A program made the position numbers and the translations under genes. Shown piece by piece: positions 28,101 through 42,300 of a stretch of DNA of 64,000 nucleotides (positions are counted from its first letter, which is position 1; every line of letters begins with the position of its first letter). The notes beneath the pieces are model-generated. The model was given only the letters and a program-made list of their open reading frames with translations. It was not told the DNA's origin and did not search any database. Source of the DNA: Panorpa germanica (taxonomy: Eukaryota; Arthropoda; Insecta; Mecoptera; Panorpidae); contig OY783219.1 of NCBI GenBank assembly GCA_963678705.1, positions 13,144,001 through 13,208,000 on the forward strand, given 5' to 3'.

Positions 28101-30165
28101 AAATGTCTAATTATTTTTTTTATAACTCCTTATGTTTCAAGAGATATTAACTATTAAAAAAGTCATTTTGTCTCTTCAATTATTAAAGGGATTCAACGTT
28201 GTACACATTCCAAATACATGTCACATCACAACCGCTGCCAACCTTACAGATCAAAAATCTCTGTTATATGTATTTATACATCAAAATATCAAATATTATT
28301 TACAGTTATTTTAAGGAATAATAAAATTTCAATATTATGTCTGCCTTAGCAGGGTTAAATAAAATAAAAATTTATTATTCTTTGATTTGACTTGATTATT
28401 TGAGTACCAACAGCTGCAAAACATTACCACAGCACTGACCTACTCAACAAATAACTGACGTTAAAATGCATTTCACGTCATACAAATATGGCCGACCATT
28501 TCTAGCGCTAAAACTACAATTCAAATTTTTAATTGTTATATCTCCGTCAACATTTAGATATTTAATAAAATAGACACACCAATACACATTTATTAACATC
28601 AATTTCAATCAACAATTGAAAAATCGACCACTAAAAAATGAGGACTCAAGCCCATTTAGTAGTAAGGGTCATTTCATTACACTGGACTTTCCTTTACAGG
28701 ACTTGCACCTGTGGGAGGCATGTGTACTACCACTAGCAGCTGTACTGTAAACGAGGGACGCCATTTTGAGAGCGTTTATGTGGTAGCACATGAAATTGGA
28801 CATAAGTATAATTATTTTTTATGAAAAATGTCTAATACAGAAATCAAAAATGTTTAAATCTATGATTATTAATACCAGTTTAGGTATGAGACATGATGGA
28901 CCATCTGCTGATAACGAGTGTGATCCTTCAAGTTACATTATGTCCCCAACTTTAGGAAGCGGTAAAATCACGTGGTCTCCTTGCAGTCGACGATATCTAC
29001 AAACGTTTTTAGAGTAAGAAATGATATAGATTTTATTAATATTAATATATTTAGCCTCACTCGATCAGTATAATACTCGTACTTCGCTTACGCCGGGTTT
29101 ATTTTATTACGTCATGTTGTAACCGGAGCTCAGCTATTGTTAAATAATAAGTTGGAAAGAGAAGCCCTACAAACAATTTTGATCGGAATCTAATTAGATG
29201 CGAATCCTATCACTCTGAATGGTGATTGGAATCCTATTAGACATTAGTGAGACATTACATGAAGCTTTGGACAGCATGTCTGCACCGGCCGGAACGCTTG
29301 GTACCCCCCCCCCCCTGAGATACCCTTCCTAATACTTTCCAAACGAGGTTTGCCGAGGTGCAAGTCGTGGTACACTGTACTACCACATATGTTCTCCCGA
29401 ACGCTGTTTGACTACTGTCTAACCGCTCTCTGATACGAGATTGCTAAGATACTACAAATTATTTGTAGGGAGTATATCCTATATTATAATGTTTCAAGTG
29501 AGAGTTTATATGTTTATATGTCTACGCGATTCATATAAACCGCTCTATCGTCTATTTCATAGAGAAATAAATTCTAAGACTTTTAGCGTCCTCGGATTTT
29601 TCCTTGAATTTTCAGGAAACTCGTAATTTTGAAAAAACTAAAAAAATTTTTTTTACTTTTTGCTCTATAACTTCTTCCTCTATACTTCATAAAAGTTGAA
29701 ATTTGGCATGTGTACTACGGTGTTCAATGCTAAAATTTAAAAAAAATTAGAAATTGAAAAATTGTTGAGAATTTTAGGGGGGCCGGTAGGAGACCTTGGA
29801 AAACACTCAAATTTTGGATTATTTAATAATGAAATATGTTATTAAAAAAAAATTCGAAATTCAAAAATTTTAATTGGGTGCACGGGGGCAGTTTTGCCGA
29901 GGGTAAAAATTGGGATAGAAAGTTGAAATTTTATATATGGGCTAACTTTGGTACCAAATTTATAAATCGAAATCCCAATTTTGAAAAAAAATTGGTCAAA
30001 TCATTTTTTTTTTGTCAATTTATATGAAAAATTATTTTATTATTGAACGAGTTAAATATTTTAATTTGAAAATAGAATTGAAATTTGAAATGTAATTCGA
30101 ATTATTTTATTGGTTTCAAATCATACACACGCGGTTTAAGTCCACGGGATATTTAAATCATCCGG

Positions 30166-30249
<84 letters not shown>

Positions 30250-33200
30250 TTCATATTAAATAATCAAATTTATAAAGTAATATTAATTACAATTCGTGGT
30301 TTGGCAATAACTGTATAAAAGTCGCAAACCGGAAGTAGTGGTTATATATATATATATATATATATATCGCGGTCTGGCACATATATATATATATATAAAT
30401 TTTCATATTAAATAATTAAATTTATAAAGTAATATTAACTACAATTCGCGGTTTGGCACTAACTGTGTAAAAGGCGCGAATCGGAAGTAGTGGTTTAACG
30501 GAAAATCGCGGTATTTGAATATCTATTAGTGATTAAAATGTTTTGTGAAGCCGCGTGACCATCAATAATCCTGATAATCGATAAGCTTCCAGATGTATAT
30601 CGGTTGATGAACAAAATTAGACTCCCGCTAAAATATGTCATCCCATATGTTGATTCTCAGAATTAGCGAGGCTGTAATTATGCTTCTCACTCTGCCTTAT
30701 GTAATTAGTATTGCCATCTCATTAACGCATGTGTGTCCTAAGATTAGGTCGAGTTCATTATGCAACCCTACAAACAATTTGTCGTATGTTAGTAATCTCG
30801 TATCAGATGGCGGTTAGACAATAGTTAGACAGTGTTCGGGAGGGCATATTATCTCTTACCACTACATAAACCATGTATATGTATTATAATCCATACAAAC
30901 AAATAATAAAAGGCGTGTGATTTATTTATACGATTTCAAGAATATTAGTTTCGTGTTAGCCGAACATTTACGAAGATTCGGTATATTCAAGATGGCTGCA
31001 ACTAATTTTTGATGTGAAGATCTCTGTCCGCATGTAAAGGAATATGCATATAAGTCGTTATTGCTCGTGTTCTACTCGTGTACGGTCGTTTGGAGGTGTG
31101 GTTATGTCGAAATCTGAGTAGAAGTGGTAGTACCACGACTTGCACCTCCGCAAAAATCGTTTGGAAAGTATTAGGAAGGCAATCAGAGGGGGTACGGAGC
31201 GTTCCGGCCGGTTCAGACATGCTGTCCAAAGCTTCATGTAATGTCACACTAATGTCTAATAGCATTCCAATCACCATTCAGATTGATACGATTCGCATCT
31301 AATTGTATTCCGATCAAAATTGTTTGTAGGGATGATGCTAGCAAGAAGACATCACATTGAAATAGGAAATTGGAATAAATCCTCGCAATGAAGTCCCGGG
31401 GATTAGAATGTCCCTTTTTTCATTAAATGGGGCTTCTGTCAGGTCTTGAGTCAAATGAACTTTGTAAGCATGGGGAAACAAACCCTTTGTGAAACTACGC
31501 TGTAGGATCTTCCCGAAATTGCCAATTTTTGACCACAGTGCTGAATTTATGTTTCTGAGCTCTCTGTTTCTAAAACTATCACGAACTGCTTCGATGAACG
31601 ATGAACGTATAGAACGACTTATTGAAAGATGGTCAGGGTGTCTAATTGATCTAGTCTCTCCAATTTTTTAAATTAATCTTTTCACAGTTTATGAAATATA
31701 GTGAATATTTTGTACAAAAATTGCTAAATGTAGTGCCAGACTAGAGATGGAGATTCTTCTTAAGAAAAATCGATGTTTTAATCGATTCAGAAAAAAATCG
31801 AAGTCTAGAAGATAGATTTCTGAAAATTTAATTTTTCGATTCTTTTTGAGTTTTTATATGAAAAGAACACTAACGCAACAGCCTTTTATCGATTTTATTT
31901 TTATTAAATTTGTTAAAAAAATACAAGGATTTCTTATAATTAAAGAATAAGTGAAGGGTGATTTTTGATTAATCAATAAAATCATGTACGTTATTTATTA
32001 TAGAATAAAATAATTATAATTCCCAATATTTCATGTCCAAGCTTATAATAAACAATGAAAATAATTGAATAGTTGCATTCTTACAAAAGAAAAATCGAAT
32101 CTCGATTTCCGTGTGTTTGAGATCGATCCATGGTTTAAAATCGATTTGAAAAATCGACTATTTCGACTCAAAAAATCGATTATTCGATTAATCGATCTCA
32201 AATCGTCATCCTATCGTTCAACAAGATATATGTAACACAGCTACAGATAATAAGATTGCTTTTTGCTGATAATAGTTCATCTCAATCGCGGTGTCTGCTT
32301 GACCATGGCAGTTCAGCAGGGCCGTTAGATCACTCTGCAGAAGGTGCACTTCCTGGAGAAAGATTCAACGCAGATCAACAATGTAAGTCACTTTACGTAT
32401 CTTTATTAACTGTTTCTGACGCTCGGCATTATAATGTACTCTAATAAATCAATTACATTTCTAAAACCTACATATTTATTAATAACATAAACATTAATAT
32501 CAAATTAAATAATTTCTTATTTCTTTTCTTATTTATTCATGTGATCGACCTTCTAACTTTTCATCTATTCTTACTTTCTCCTTACAATTTTTCATCGTTT
32601 GCTGCAGCGTCTCTTCTACCTTGTCGAATATCCTGTCTTCCCATTTTTTTTTATTCACTAACAATTTATTGTTCCAAAACAAAACTTATACATCTAAAAT
32701 ATTTCTTAAAAATAAATTATAGTTATATATACAGTATGTACAACAAATGAACGTTTTCATAATGGCTTCCACGAAACAACAGCTCTTCCGAATGGTTTGC
32801 TGCCATCAGAAGTTGTGTACAGATTCACTTAGTAGTCTTTCATCACTGTTTAACCATAGACATCCATGCCACGTTGTTGTGTTAATGGGCTTGTGTTTGT
32901 TGTAAAGATTCTTGCAAATGGGCTTGTGTCCTATGTCCTAATTTCTATAAAAGTGTACTGTATATTGATAAAGTGGGTTACTAGAACCTCAAATGTTCAA
33001 TTATTTTTTAATAATTCCTTATGTGTTAAGAGATATTAACAATTAAAAAAGTCATTTTGTCTCTTTAATTATTAAAGGGATTCAATGTTGTACACATTCC
33101 AAGTGCATGACATCTCAATCCTTGTGTAAGGTTACCAACCTTACAGCTCATAAATCTCTGCTATATGTATTTATATATCAAAATATCAAATATTATTTAC

Positions 33201-36200
33201 AACTATTTCAAGGAACAATAAAATTTAAATATTATGTCTGCCTTAGCAGGGTTAAATAAAATAAGTCTTATTATTCTTTGACTTGACTTGATTATTTAAC
33301 TACCAACAGCTACAGAACATTACCACAGCACTGACCTACTCATCAAATAACTGACGAATAAAATGCATTTCACGTCATATAAATATGGCCGACCATTTCT
33401 AGCGCTAAAACTACAATTCAAACTTTTAATTGCTATATCTCCGTCTATATTTAGATATTTAGTAAAATAGACAAACCAATACCCATTTATTAACAATAAT
33501 TTCAATCATCAATTGAAAATCGACCACTAAAAAATGAGGACACAAGCTCATCGTCTAACTTCTGCTTCATCTCTGGCGTCATAGTTTAGTGCTACCCCTA
33601 TTGTGACGTCATTTTGATCCTTAACTACGAAGCTGAATCTTTTCTCAATTAAAGTTTCCCATATTGTATCCAATAGATTTGTGTAATCTGTTGTTTTGAT
33701 ATCTGGCATTAGCCATTGCTCCAAATGAGCTTTCTCATACATACTACTGGTGACCATTCCATACGAATCTTCCTTGTGTTTATCATGTAGAAATTCACTA
33801 GCATAAGCAGATGTTAGTATTGTATCCCACATTTGTGACTTTTCGTCTGTAGTCAGCCTTTCGAGAATTTCTCCCAAACCATTGGAAGTGATAAAATTAG
33901 TAATTCCAATGAAGTAGCCTTGTTCCCTAAGTTGCGTTACAGTGTGAAGAATGTGACGTCACCCATGACCTCTGTGCTGCCATAAAAATTACAAAGGATA
34001 TGATTCTCCGAAGAAAAATAATTAAAGAATTCTTGTGCTAATGAAACAGCTAGTGGTTCCCCAGACCAGACCCAAATTCTGAGAGATTTTAAGGCTGATT
34101 GGTTCCTTGCTACTGCAGCAATACCTTTTGGGTCCCCCAAGGCTGATGGATATCAAGTTACAAAATAAACTAAAAACATAATTAATAATTTGATTTCTTT
34201 AGTCCTTCACTAAGTGTCTTCTGTATTTTTCTAGTTTGCGAATATCTTCCCTCTTCTAATCATCCTTGTTCTGGTTCAGCTCCATCTCTGCGTGTTCTCT
34301 TCTTTCTGTATTTACGTCATCCACATCCTTTTTTGCCTGCTACCAACAATTCCCCGATGTCGCTTTCACTGTCTATCTTACCCTCACATTCACCAGCGTT
34401 TCTTCTGATCCCCTTGCACACTGTGCAGGAATTCCTTTCAAGTTTTCTCAATATTTGTTTCCTTTCTCCTTGTTTCCCTTACTAAATCTACCCATTCCTC
34501 TTGTAATCATATTTTTCTCCTTTAAATATTTCCCAAATCATCTTATATCTCCGCTTATTCGATTCTTTCCATCCTTCCTTGGCATCACAACCGTTTCTTT
34601 CAGTTCTGCACTTCTCACTTCTTTCCTTCTCCTCTAAGTTACTTCACTTACATTTATGCAAAATAAATATAAGTTAGTATTGTTTATTTGATTTAGGTAT
34701 GTTAAAGTATGGCCCCGGTAGCGGTCATTCAATGATGCAGCCAAAAGAAGATATTTGCCGAGATCTGCACTGCCAAAAGGAAAGATATACCTGGACGTCT
34801 CACCCCGCACTTGAGGGAACACACTGCGGGCAGAGTATGGTGGGCCTATTACAGTTGCAATGGTTGTGGGGTCAGCTTCTTTTTTTATAGAATTACAGTA
34901 ATTTAGGATCTCATAAAGGCTTAGGTTACTTGTCTTTAAATTCGGCGTTAATTTTCGCAGTATAAGCATCAAGTTTTAACCTTGTTCTTATATTTGAATG
35001 TAAGCTCTATATGTTTATTTCTTTTTTATCTTTTCAGTGGTGTCGCGGTGGCCATTGCATTCCTAGAGGTGTTGCAATGCATATGCAGAGAGTATCAGGA
35101 TCACCAGACTCAGGAGAGATAAGCAACGGTGCCTGGAGTATTTGGGGACAGTATTCGGAATGTGCATCAGGTTGTTTATTTGGGCAGGATGGTGAAAACG
35201 GTCTTGATGATGGCAGTACAGGAGTAAGAATGGCTACCAGAAGATGTAACAACTTACGGTAATACTAATAATTTATAATATATTTGTAGAGGAATTAAAT
35301 TATTTGGAAAATAATCTGAGATGCTTATTGTTAATAGTTTTACTAATATTGTTCTTGTTTCGTCTATACTGAGGATCGGAATGCGAGTAACTTTGATATC
35401 TTACTTTCTAGAAGCAGGATTCCCTAATGATAGAGATGCTCCATAAATTATAAAACATTCCCTTGTTTCTATTAACATTGTTTTATTGTTTCATTAAGAA
35501 TTTTACTGTTGGCCTACACTTTTATTCTTAGACCTGTGTTGTATTTTCTAGGTTTCCTTGTTATAAAATTGAATTATAATGTTTACGTAATTATGTACTA
35601 ATTAGGCGGTGTTAGAGTTCACATACCTAGGGTATAGACTCCGTAGAATATAATTAGGAGTTGCTCATAGGTTACTCAATATCAGAAATAGTCCAACGGT
35701 AAATAATTTAAAAAAAACAACTCTAGGGGCGTAAAAACAATTTAGGCTAGAAGGTTACTTTCAAGATTCAATGACGTCACATTTTCATATCTATTTACAC
35801 TTTCTATTTCAATCTCCAACGTATAGACAAAATATGCAAACTAACTGGTAATGATTGTATCAATTTAATGTAATTGCAGTGTAGAAGATGGAGGAAGATC
35901 GTGCAATGGTGCTGACAGAAAATACCAAACTTGTTTCGCTAATCAGGTATGATATAGTGTTAAGGTATCCATTTTTAGAGTATAAGGCTTGTAAGGTACT
36001 AATTTTTATTTATTTGTACTATACATAAGAAAAATTGTCCACAACTAAGATCAATTCAGAAGTACACGAACTTAATACAAAAAAAATCAACATATATTTT
36101 TATATAACATATACCTTTGAACAACAAGAAGTGGCCTTAAACGCATGCACAAGAGCAATAAATGTTACAACGCTTTTACGCTCTGTTGTATAAAAATTTT

Positions 36201-39200
36201 AGGGAAAAAACTAATTTGGATTGATTTTTGTGTAAAAACTACTATCATTCTGGGATTTTTAATAGTTGTAGTGGATAGCAGTGCTATTTAGGTTGCCGAT
36301 ACAAAAAGAAAAATCAGAAATATTTGAAAAATTATCATGGTAGTTAAAAACATCTCAAGGTGTTTCAATTTTCGAAAGATTTTTATTTTTTTTTCTAATT
36401 CCTAAACAAAATGAGATAATTTTTTTTTTTTTTTTTTTCTTGTGTAGTCATGAGCAGGACCACTCTCTAGTGCCCGCTTATCGTTGAATTTTGGGACACC
36501 CTGTATATTAATAAATAATTTATTACACACAAATATATTTCAGTGTCGCAACGTACCACGATTAACCGTGCAAGAATTTTCGGACGAAATTTGCAATCGA
36601 GAGAGCAACGTGGATAGAGATCTGACTGGAAAAAGCGTTCAAATCATAGCGCGTGATGGTAAGTGTATACAGATACAGATAGATATATAATAATTAGTGT
36701 TTTCAGATTTCCTGTCAACAAATGCGCACAACAAATAAAGTGATGAGTTTTAAAAAAGAAAAAGAAATTTACACAAGATATACGTTAATAGATTGAAAGA
36801 TAATTACATACTTTCTATTCTACAGCTGCAGATGCGTGTGTAGTTTGGTGTAGAAAAAGAAATGGTGGCACAAAGAGTCGAGGATGGTCTCTTCCAGATG
36901 GCACAGTCTGTAAAAACTGGAATAACACTTCCAGAAGTCATATTCTGTCGTATTGCATCAACGGAAGATGTGAGGTAATAATGTTGTCCTTTAATAGAAC
37001 AGAAATTACTGTTTTAATAGTTACAATATGGTTTAAATAATTTCACATTTGTGGTTTTGAGAGCCATAAGACTGAATAATTATGCGTTATAATTTTTATT
37101 GTCTCTAATTCAATGTTAGATTATTGTGGAAAAATTATTAAAAAATAAATATACAGGGTGTTTGGTAGCAAGGTGCAAAACCTTAAAGGGATGATAGTAG
37201 ATTGTAGATAGGGCATACATGTCTTAGCCGAAGTCTACTTATTTATTTTTTACTGCTATTTTATGCTATTTTTATAAATACACAATTTCTGACATTTAAA
37301 TGCCAAAAGTGCCCCAATTTAAGTTGGTATGTTAATTATTTTATTTTTTGGTGTTTGTCAGATGTGTACCTAATCTAATAAACCAAGTTTTAAGCAACTG
37401 CGGTATTTAAAAAAAATACTAGACTGTTTTGAAGTTGTAAAAACTTTTACAATTAAAAAAAGCTGCTGCAGTTTATGGCATTTACAAAAATAAACAAAAT
37501 AACCTCGATCGTTCGAACCTTTTTAAAATCATGCTCGGTTATAGGCGTTTCTTTTAAGGTATCATTTAAGCTGATATCTTACCAATTCTCAGAATTAGAA
37601 CTTACCGACCTTAGAACAAACCAAATTGAGGGAAAAAATTTCGATTATAATAAAACAAAATTTTTTTGGTAAAAATAATTTATTATTCATTTTAAATGTG
37701 TAAACGAGCTCCTAAGCCCTTCCCCAGATGTGCAAATTTAATGGAGGCAGGTCCGGTGACCGCGTGGACCAAAGGATGAGTGAGTCCCTGGCGATTTAGC
37801 TGTCTGCAAAACACTGGGCTTGTGTCCTCATTTTTTAGTGGTAGATTTTTCAATTGTTGATTGAAATTGATGTTAATAAATATGTATTGGCGTGTCTATT
37901 TTATTAAATATCTAAATATTGACGAAGATGTAGCAATTAAAAGTTTGAATTGTAGTTTTAGCGCTAGAAATGGTCGGCCCTATTTGTATGACGTGAAATG
38001 CATTTTAACTTCAGTTATTTGTTGAGTGGGTCAGTGCTGTGGTAATGTTCTGTAGCTGTTGGTAGTCAAATAATCAAGTCAAATGCACTTGGAATGTGTA
38101 CAACGTTGAATCCCTTTAATACTTAAAAAGACAAAATGACTTTTTTAATTGTTAATATCTCTTAACATATATGGAGCTATTAAAAAGTAATAGGACATTT
38201 GAGGTTCTAGTAACTCACTTTATCAATATATAGTACAGTTTTATAGAAATTAAGACATAGGACACAAGCCCATTGCTGAAAAAATGTAAGGCTTTGCACC
38301 TTGCTACCAAACACCCTGTATATAAGACTCCATATATAAGTCCTATAAGACTCATATAAGACCTTCTATTATGTCTCCAGCTTTATTAGAAATTGTAAAT
38401 TTTAAATAAACTCATGTGTTACTTCTGAAATTTAAAGTATGTTTTGGTAATTAACATACATATTTTAGTAATTACATTGCTTAACTTAAATATACTATCA
38501 TACCTGAAATTTAAAGAAACGACATTTAAATTTTATTCTTTACCATTTTGCAGGAATTTCACTGCAAGCATTATGACAAAAACCATAAATTTATTCTCTC
38601 TTCGGACATGTGCCCCATTATGAACGACAGAATAGACAACATGGATCTAAATGACCGAAAATCATCATTCCGAACGGGTTCTAATAAAGGAAAACGTGGA
38701 TTATCCTGGCTACAAAATGGTGGTTGCCATTACAATTGCATTGAAGGTGGAAGTGGGATTCGGATGGTGATGACCAAAGGCAAAAGTAAACTATCTAATG
38801 TTCAACTATGTCAAGTAAATCCGAAAGTAAGTATTGTAGGATTTCTAATATTGTATTAATATGTGTCTAATACTCAGATTAAAGTTGGATTCACACGACA
38901 ATGTACTGCACGTTTTTTACAGTATTCGATTGTAAACGTATAATCTCCTCGTATAATGTCCTCATTTTTTTGTGGTCGATTTTTCAATTGTTGCTTGAAA
39001 TTGATGTTAATAAATGTGTATTGGCGTGTCTATTTTATGAAATATCTAAATGTTGACGGAGATATAGTAATTAAAAATTTGAAATATATGTTTTAGCGCT
39101 AGAAATGGTCGGCCATATTTGAATGACGTGATATGCATTTTAACGTCAGTTATTTGTTGAGTAGGTCAGTGCTGTGGTAATGTTTTGTAGCTGTTGGTAG

Positions 39201-39297
39201 TCGAAATAATGAACTCAAGTCAAAGGATAATAAGTTTTTATTTTATTTAATCCTGTTACGGCAAACATAATATTGAAATTTTATTGTTCCTTGAAAT

Positions 39298-39391
<94 letters not shown>

Positions 39392-42300
39392 TATATTATA
39401 ATAATAAATTAATTAAAATATATAATAATTAATAATAATAATATTTGATATTTTGATATATAAATACATAGAGCAGAGATTTATGAGCTGTAAGGTTGGT
39501 AACCTGTAAACTTGTCAGAGTTCTGTCAAGAATATATCTCTTTTACGCTCTGTTGTATAGAAGAGATAGCAACTAGCGGTTGTGATGTCACATGAAGTTG
39601 GAATGACTTTTTTAATTGTTAATATCTCCTAACATATAAGGAGCTATTACAAAATAATTGGACATTTGAAGTTCCCACTTTATCAATATATAGTACACTT
39701 TTGTAGAAATTAAGACATAGCACACAAGCCCATTCTTGGATAAAATATTGTCCGTGACGCCGCTTGAATTGCAACGCGATTTTTATATAATTCCATAGTT
39801 TTATCCCACGAACGGACTTTTGTTTCATCAAAGAAATCAATAAATCATTATCTACAAAAGATAATGTTTTTTTGCAATATTATTATTAACAGTGGTGCAT
39901 ACATTTTTTATAGAACTATTCACATGACGTGTGTTTATTTAAAATGTATGCACCACTGTTTATTCGATAATATTTATACTGCAAAATCGTGCAGTACAAT
40001 GCCGTGTGAACCCATCCTAACGGTTTATCTTCAACGGACGGTGCAGTTATTCTTTACAGCCTCTTAATAGTAAGGCCCTCCGAACACGAGGCGACTGGTT
40101 GCAAACCTCAGCCCCAAGTCCGCCCGAACCGAATGTGTTTACAACTGTGTTGTTAGTGAGAGAACGAACGTGTATACGAGTGAGATAAAACACACGACAC
40201 GAACGTAACTAAACTGATTTTAAATTGGTTTTGAGTACGTTTGCCGCGAGTCAATTTCTCGGTCGCAGGGCATTGTTGGTTTCATGCTTTTGATGATGAC
40301 ATCATCAACAGAGATGTTTACGAATACTATTGAAAAGTATTTAAATACATACATACAATCAAATATAACACAATAGAATCTCCTGTTTTGCTATTGTTAA
40401 AAATTCTATATACACAAATTAAGAGTCACGATACACGACTGGACTACCAGTTTAGTTTCATTCGTGGATTATGTTTTCTCTCACTCGTATACACGTTCGT
40501 TCTCTCACTAACAACACAGTTCCATTCTCATTCGTTCGAGCAAATTCGGGGCTAATATTTGCAATCAGTCACCCTATGTGCGGAGGGCCTTACAAACAAT
40601 AGTAGTAGATAGCATAGATTCTTACCCTCAACTATAGTGCCATTATTTAAATATCAAATAAAAAAATAATAAAAACTTGAAATAAATAATAGAAATAAAA
40701 GTAATATTAAAATCTTTTTATGATCAGGACTGTGCACGGATATTGACTCCATTGGAGCATGCAACAAATATTTGCAGCAATTACAAAGAACGTGTAAAAA
40801 GGTTATCTGGACTGGGCATGCAGATATCACCAACTAGAGGTCAGTGCATTATACTTACACCAACACATTTTTACCAAGCGTTACATATGTTTCAACGTCT
40901 CGTTACTACGTAATGCCTCGTACAGATTGGTGCGACATAAACATGCGACATCCAACATTTATATATTTTCATTCATCAGTTGACATTATTTAGACATGAG
41001 TGTAGTAAATGTGTTGTACTTTTAACGTACAGACTAGTGCGACAGAAACATGTGACACTAATAAAACCCTTACTTATGCTATTTTAAAAAAATTTAGGTA
41101 GTGTTTTTATAAAACAAAAATGTTTTAAAGCTAAGTCGGAACATCAAAGAAATTAGTGTTTTCAATATGATCTCATACAAAAGGGTCGAGTACCTACTCA
41201 GTCTCCAGTATAATCTTAGTGCATGTTGACGTTTCTTTTAGTCGTGTTTGGTAAATAAAAAAAAGAATTGAAAATGGTATTTAAAGAGGTATAGGACGTT
41301 AACGTAAATGATGAAAACGTTGTTTGGAGGGTCAATATACAAATAGTAAAAATACATGCTGTCTCAAAATTTTAGAGATCTACCGTTTCTAGTTTTCTTT
41401 TTATACATGATTAAAAATAGTCATTTTCCATACAAATCATAATTTTTAGCTCAATTTCACCACATAATATAACTTTTAACTATGAAAAAATGGTAACACG
41501 GCTTTCAAAAACTAGGTGTATATAAAAGAATATTTTCTGTAACTATTGCAAAAAGAAAATTATCAAAAGGATAGGTATCCTTTACAAAAATATTTAAATA
41601 AAACCAGTAAGAAACAGTAAATGTAGGTTATAAGCCGGCAACGTTGCAAATCCCAATTTGAGCGAGAAATTCAAAATCGGAATAAATATTTTATAAAATA
41701 TAACAATTTATTTGTCAAAGAACCAAATCACGCATGCGTCAACACACGTAAATTTGCAGCGTTGGAAAATTTATTATTCCTTTTTCAAAATATTTAATTT
41801 GTATTTAAATTGAATTAATATAACTTTGATATTAATTATAGGTAATTTTTCATTTATTTAACAATCAAAAAATCTAGTTAAAAAAATCATTTTAACTAGC
41901 AAATAGCAGTTTCATAGGGAATTGAAAAATTCATTTTTAAAGATACAGTCCCAATATTTGCTCGTCCCTCATGTACTTGTATTTTGCATTTTGTATTACC
42001 GAGAGATAAACTTTTTGCATTGACGGTACGTCCTGTACCTCCTTAAATGATCAAACGAAATAGATCTAAATAATAGACCCCTGTCAAACTGAGTCTTGTT
42101 AAATAACTGAGTTTTATTACTTTTTTTTGTAAATTTTAATTTTTGGAAAGCAGGTTAAAGGAATTCGTTCGAAATATGAAAGCTTGCGATGTATTTAATT
42201 GCATGTCGCACTAGTGTGGACGTGTTGTACAACTTCTTACAACAAATGTTGAATGTCGCATGTTAAGTCGCACGTATGTGTACGCAGCTTAAGAAATCTC

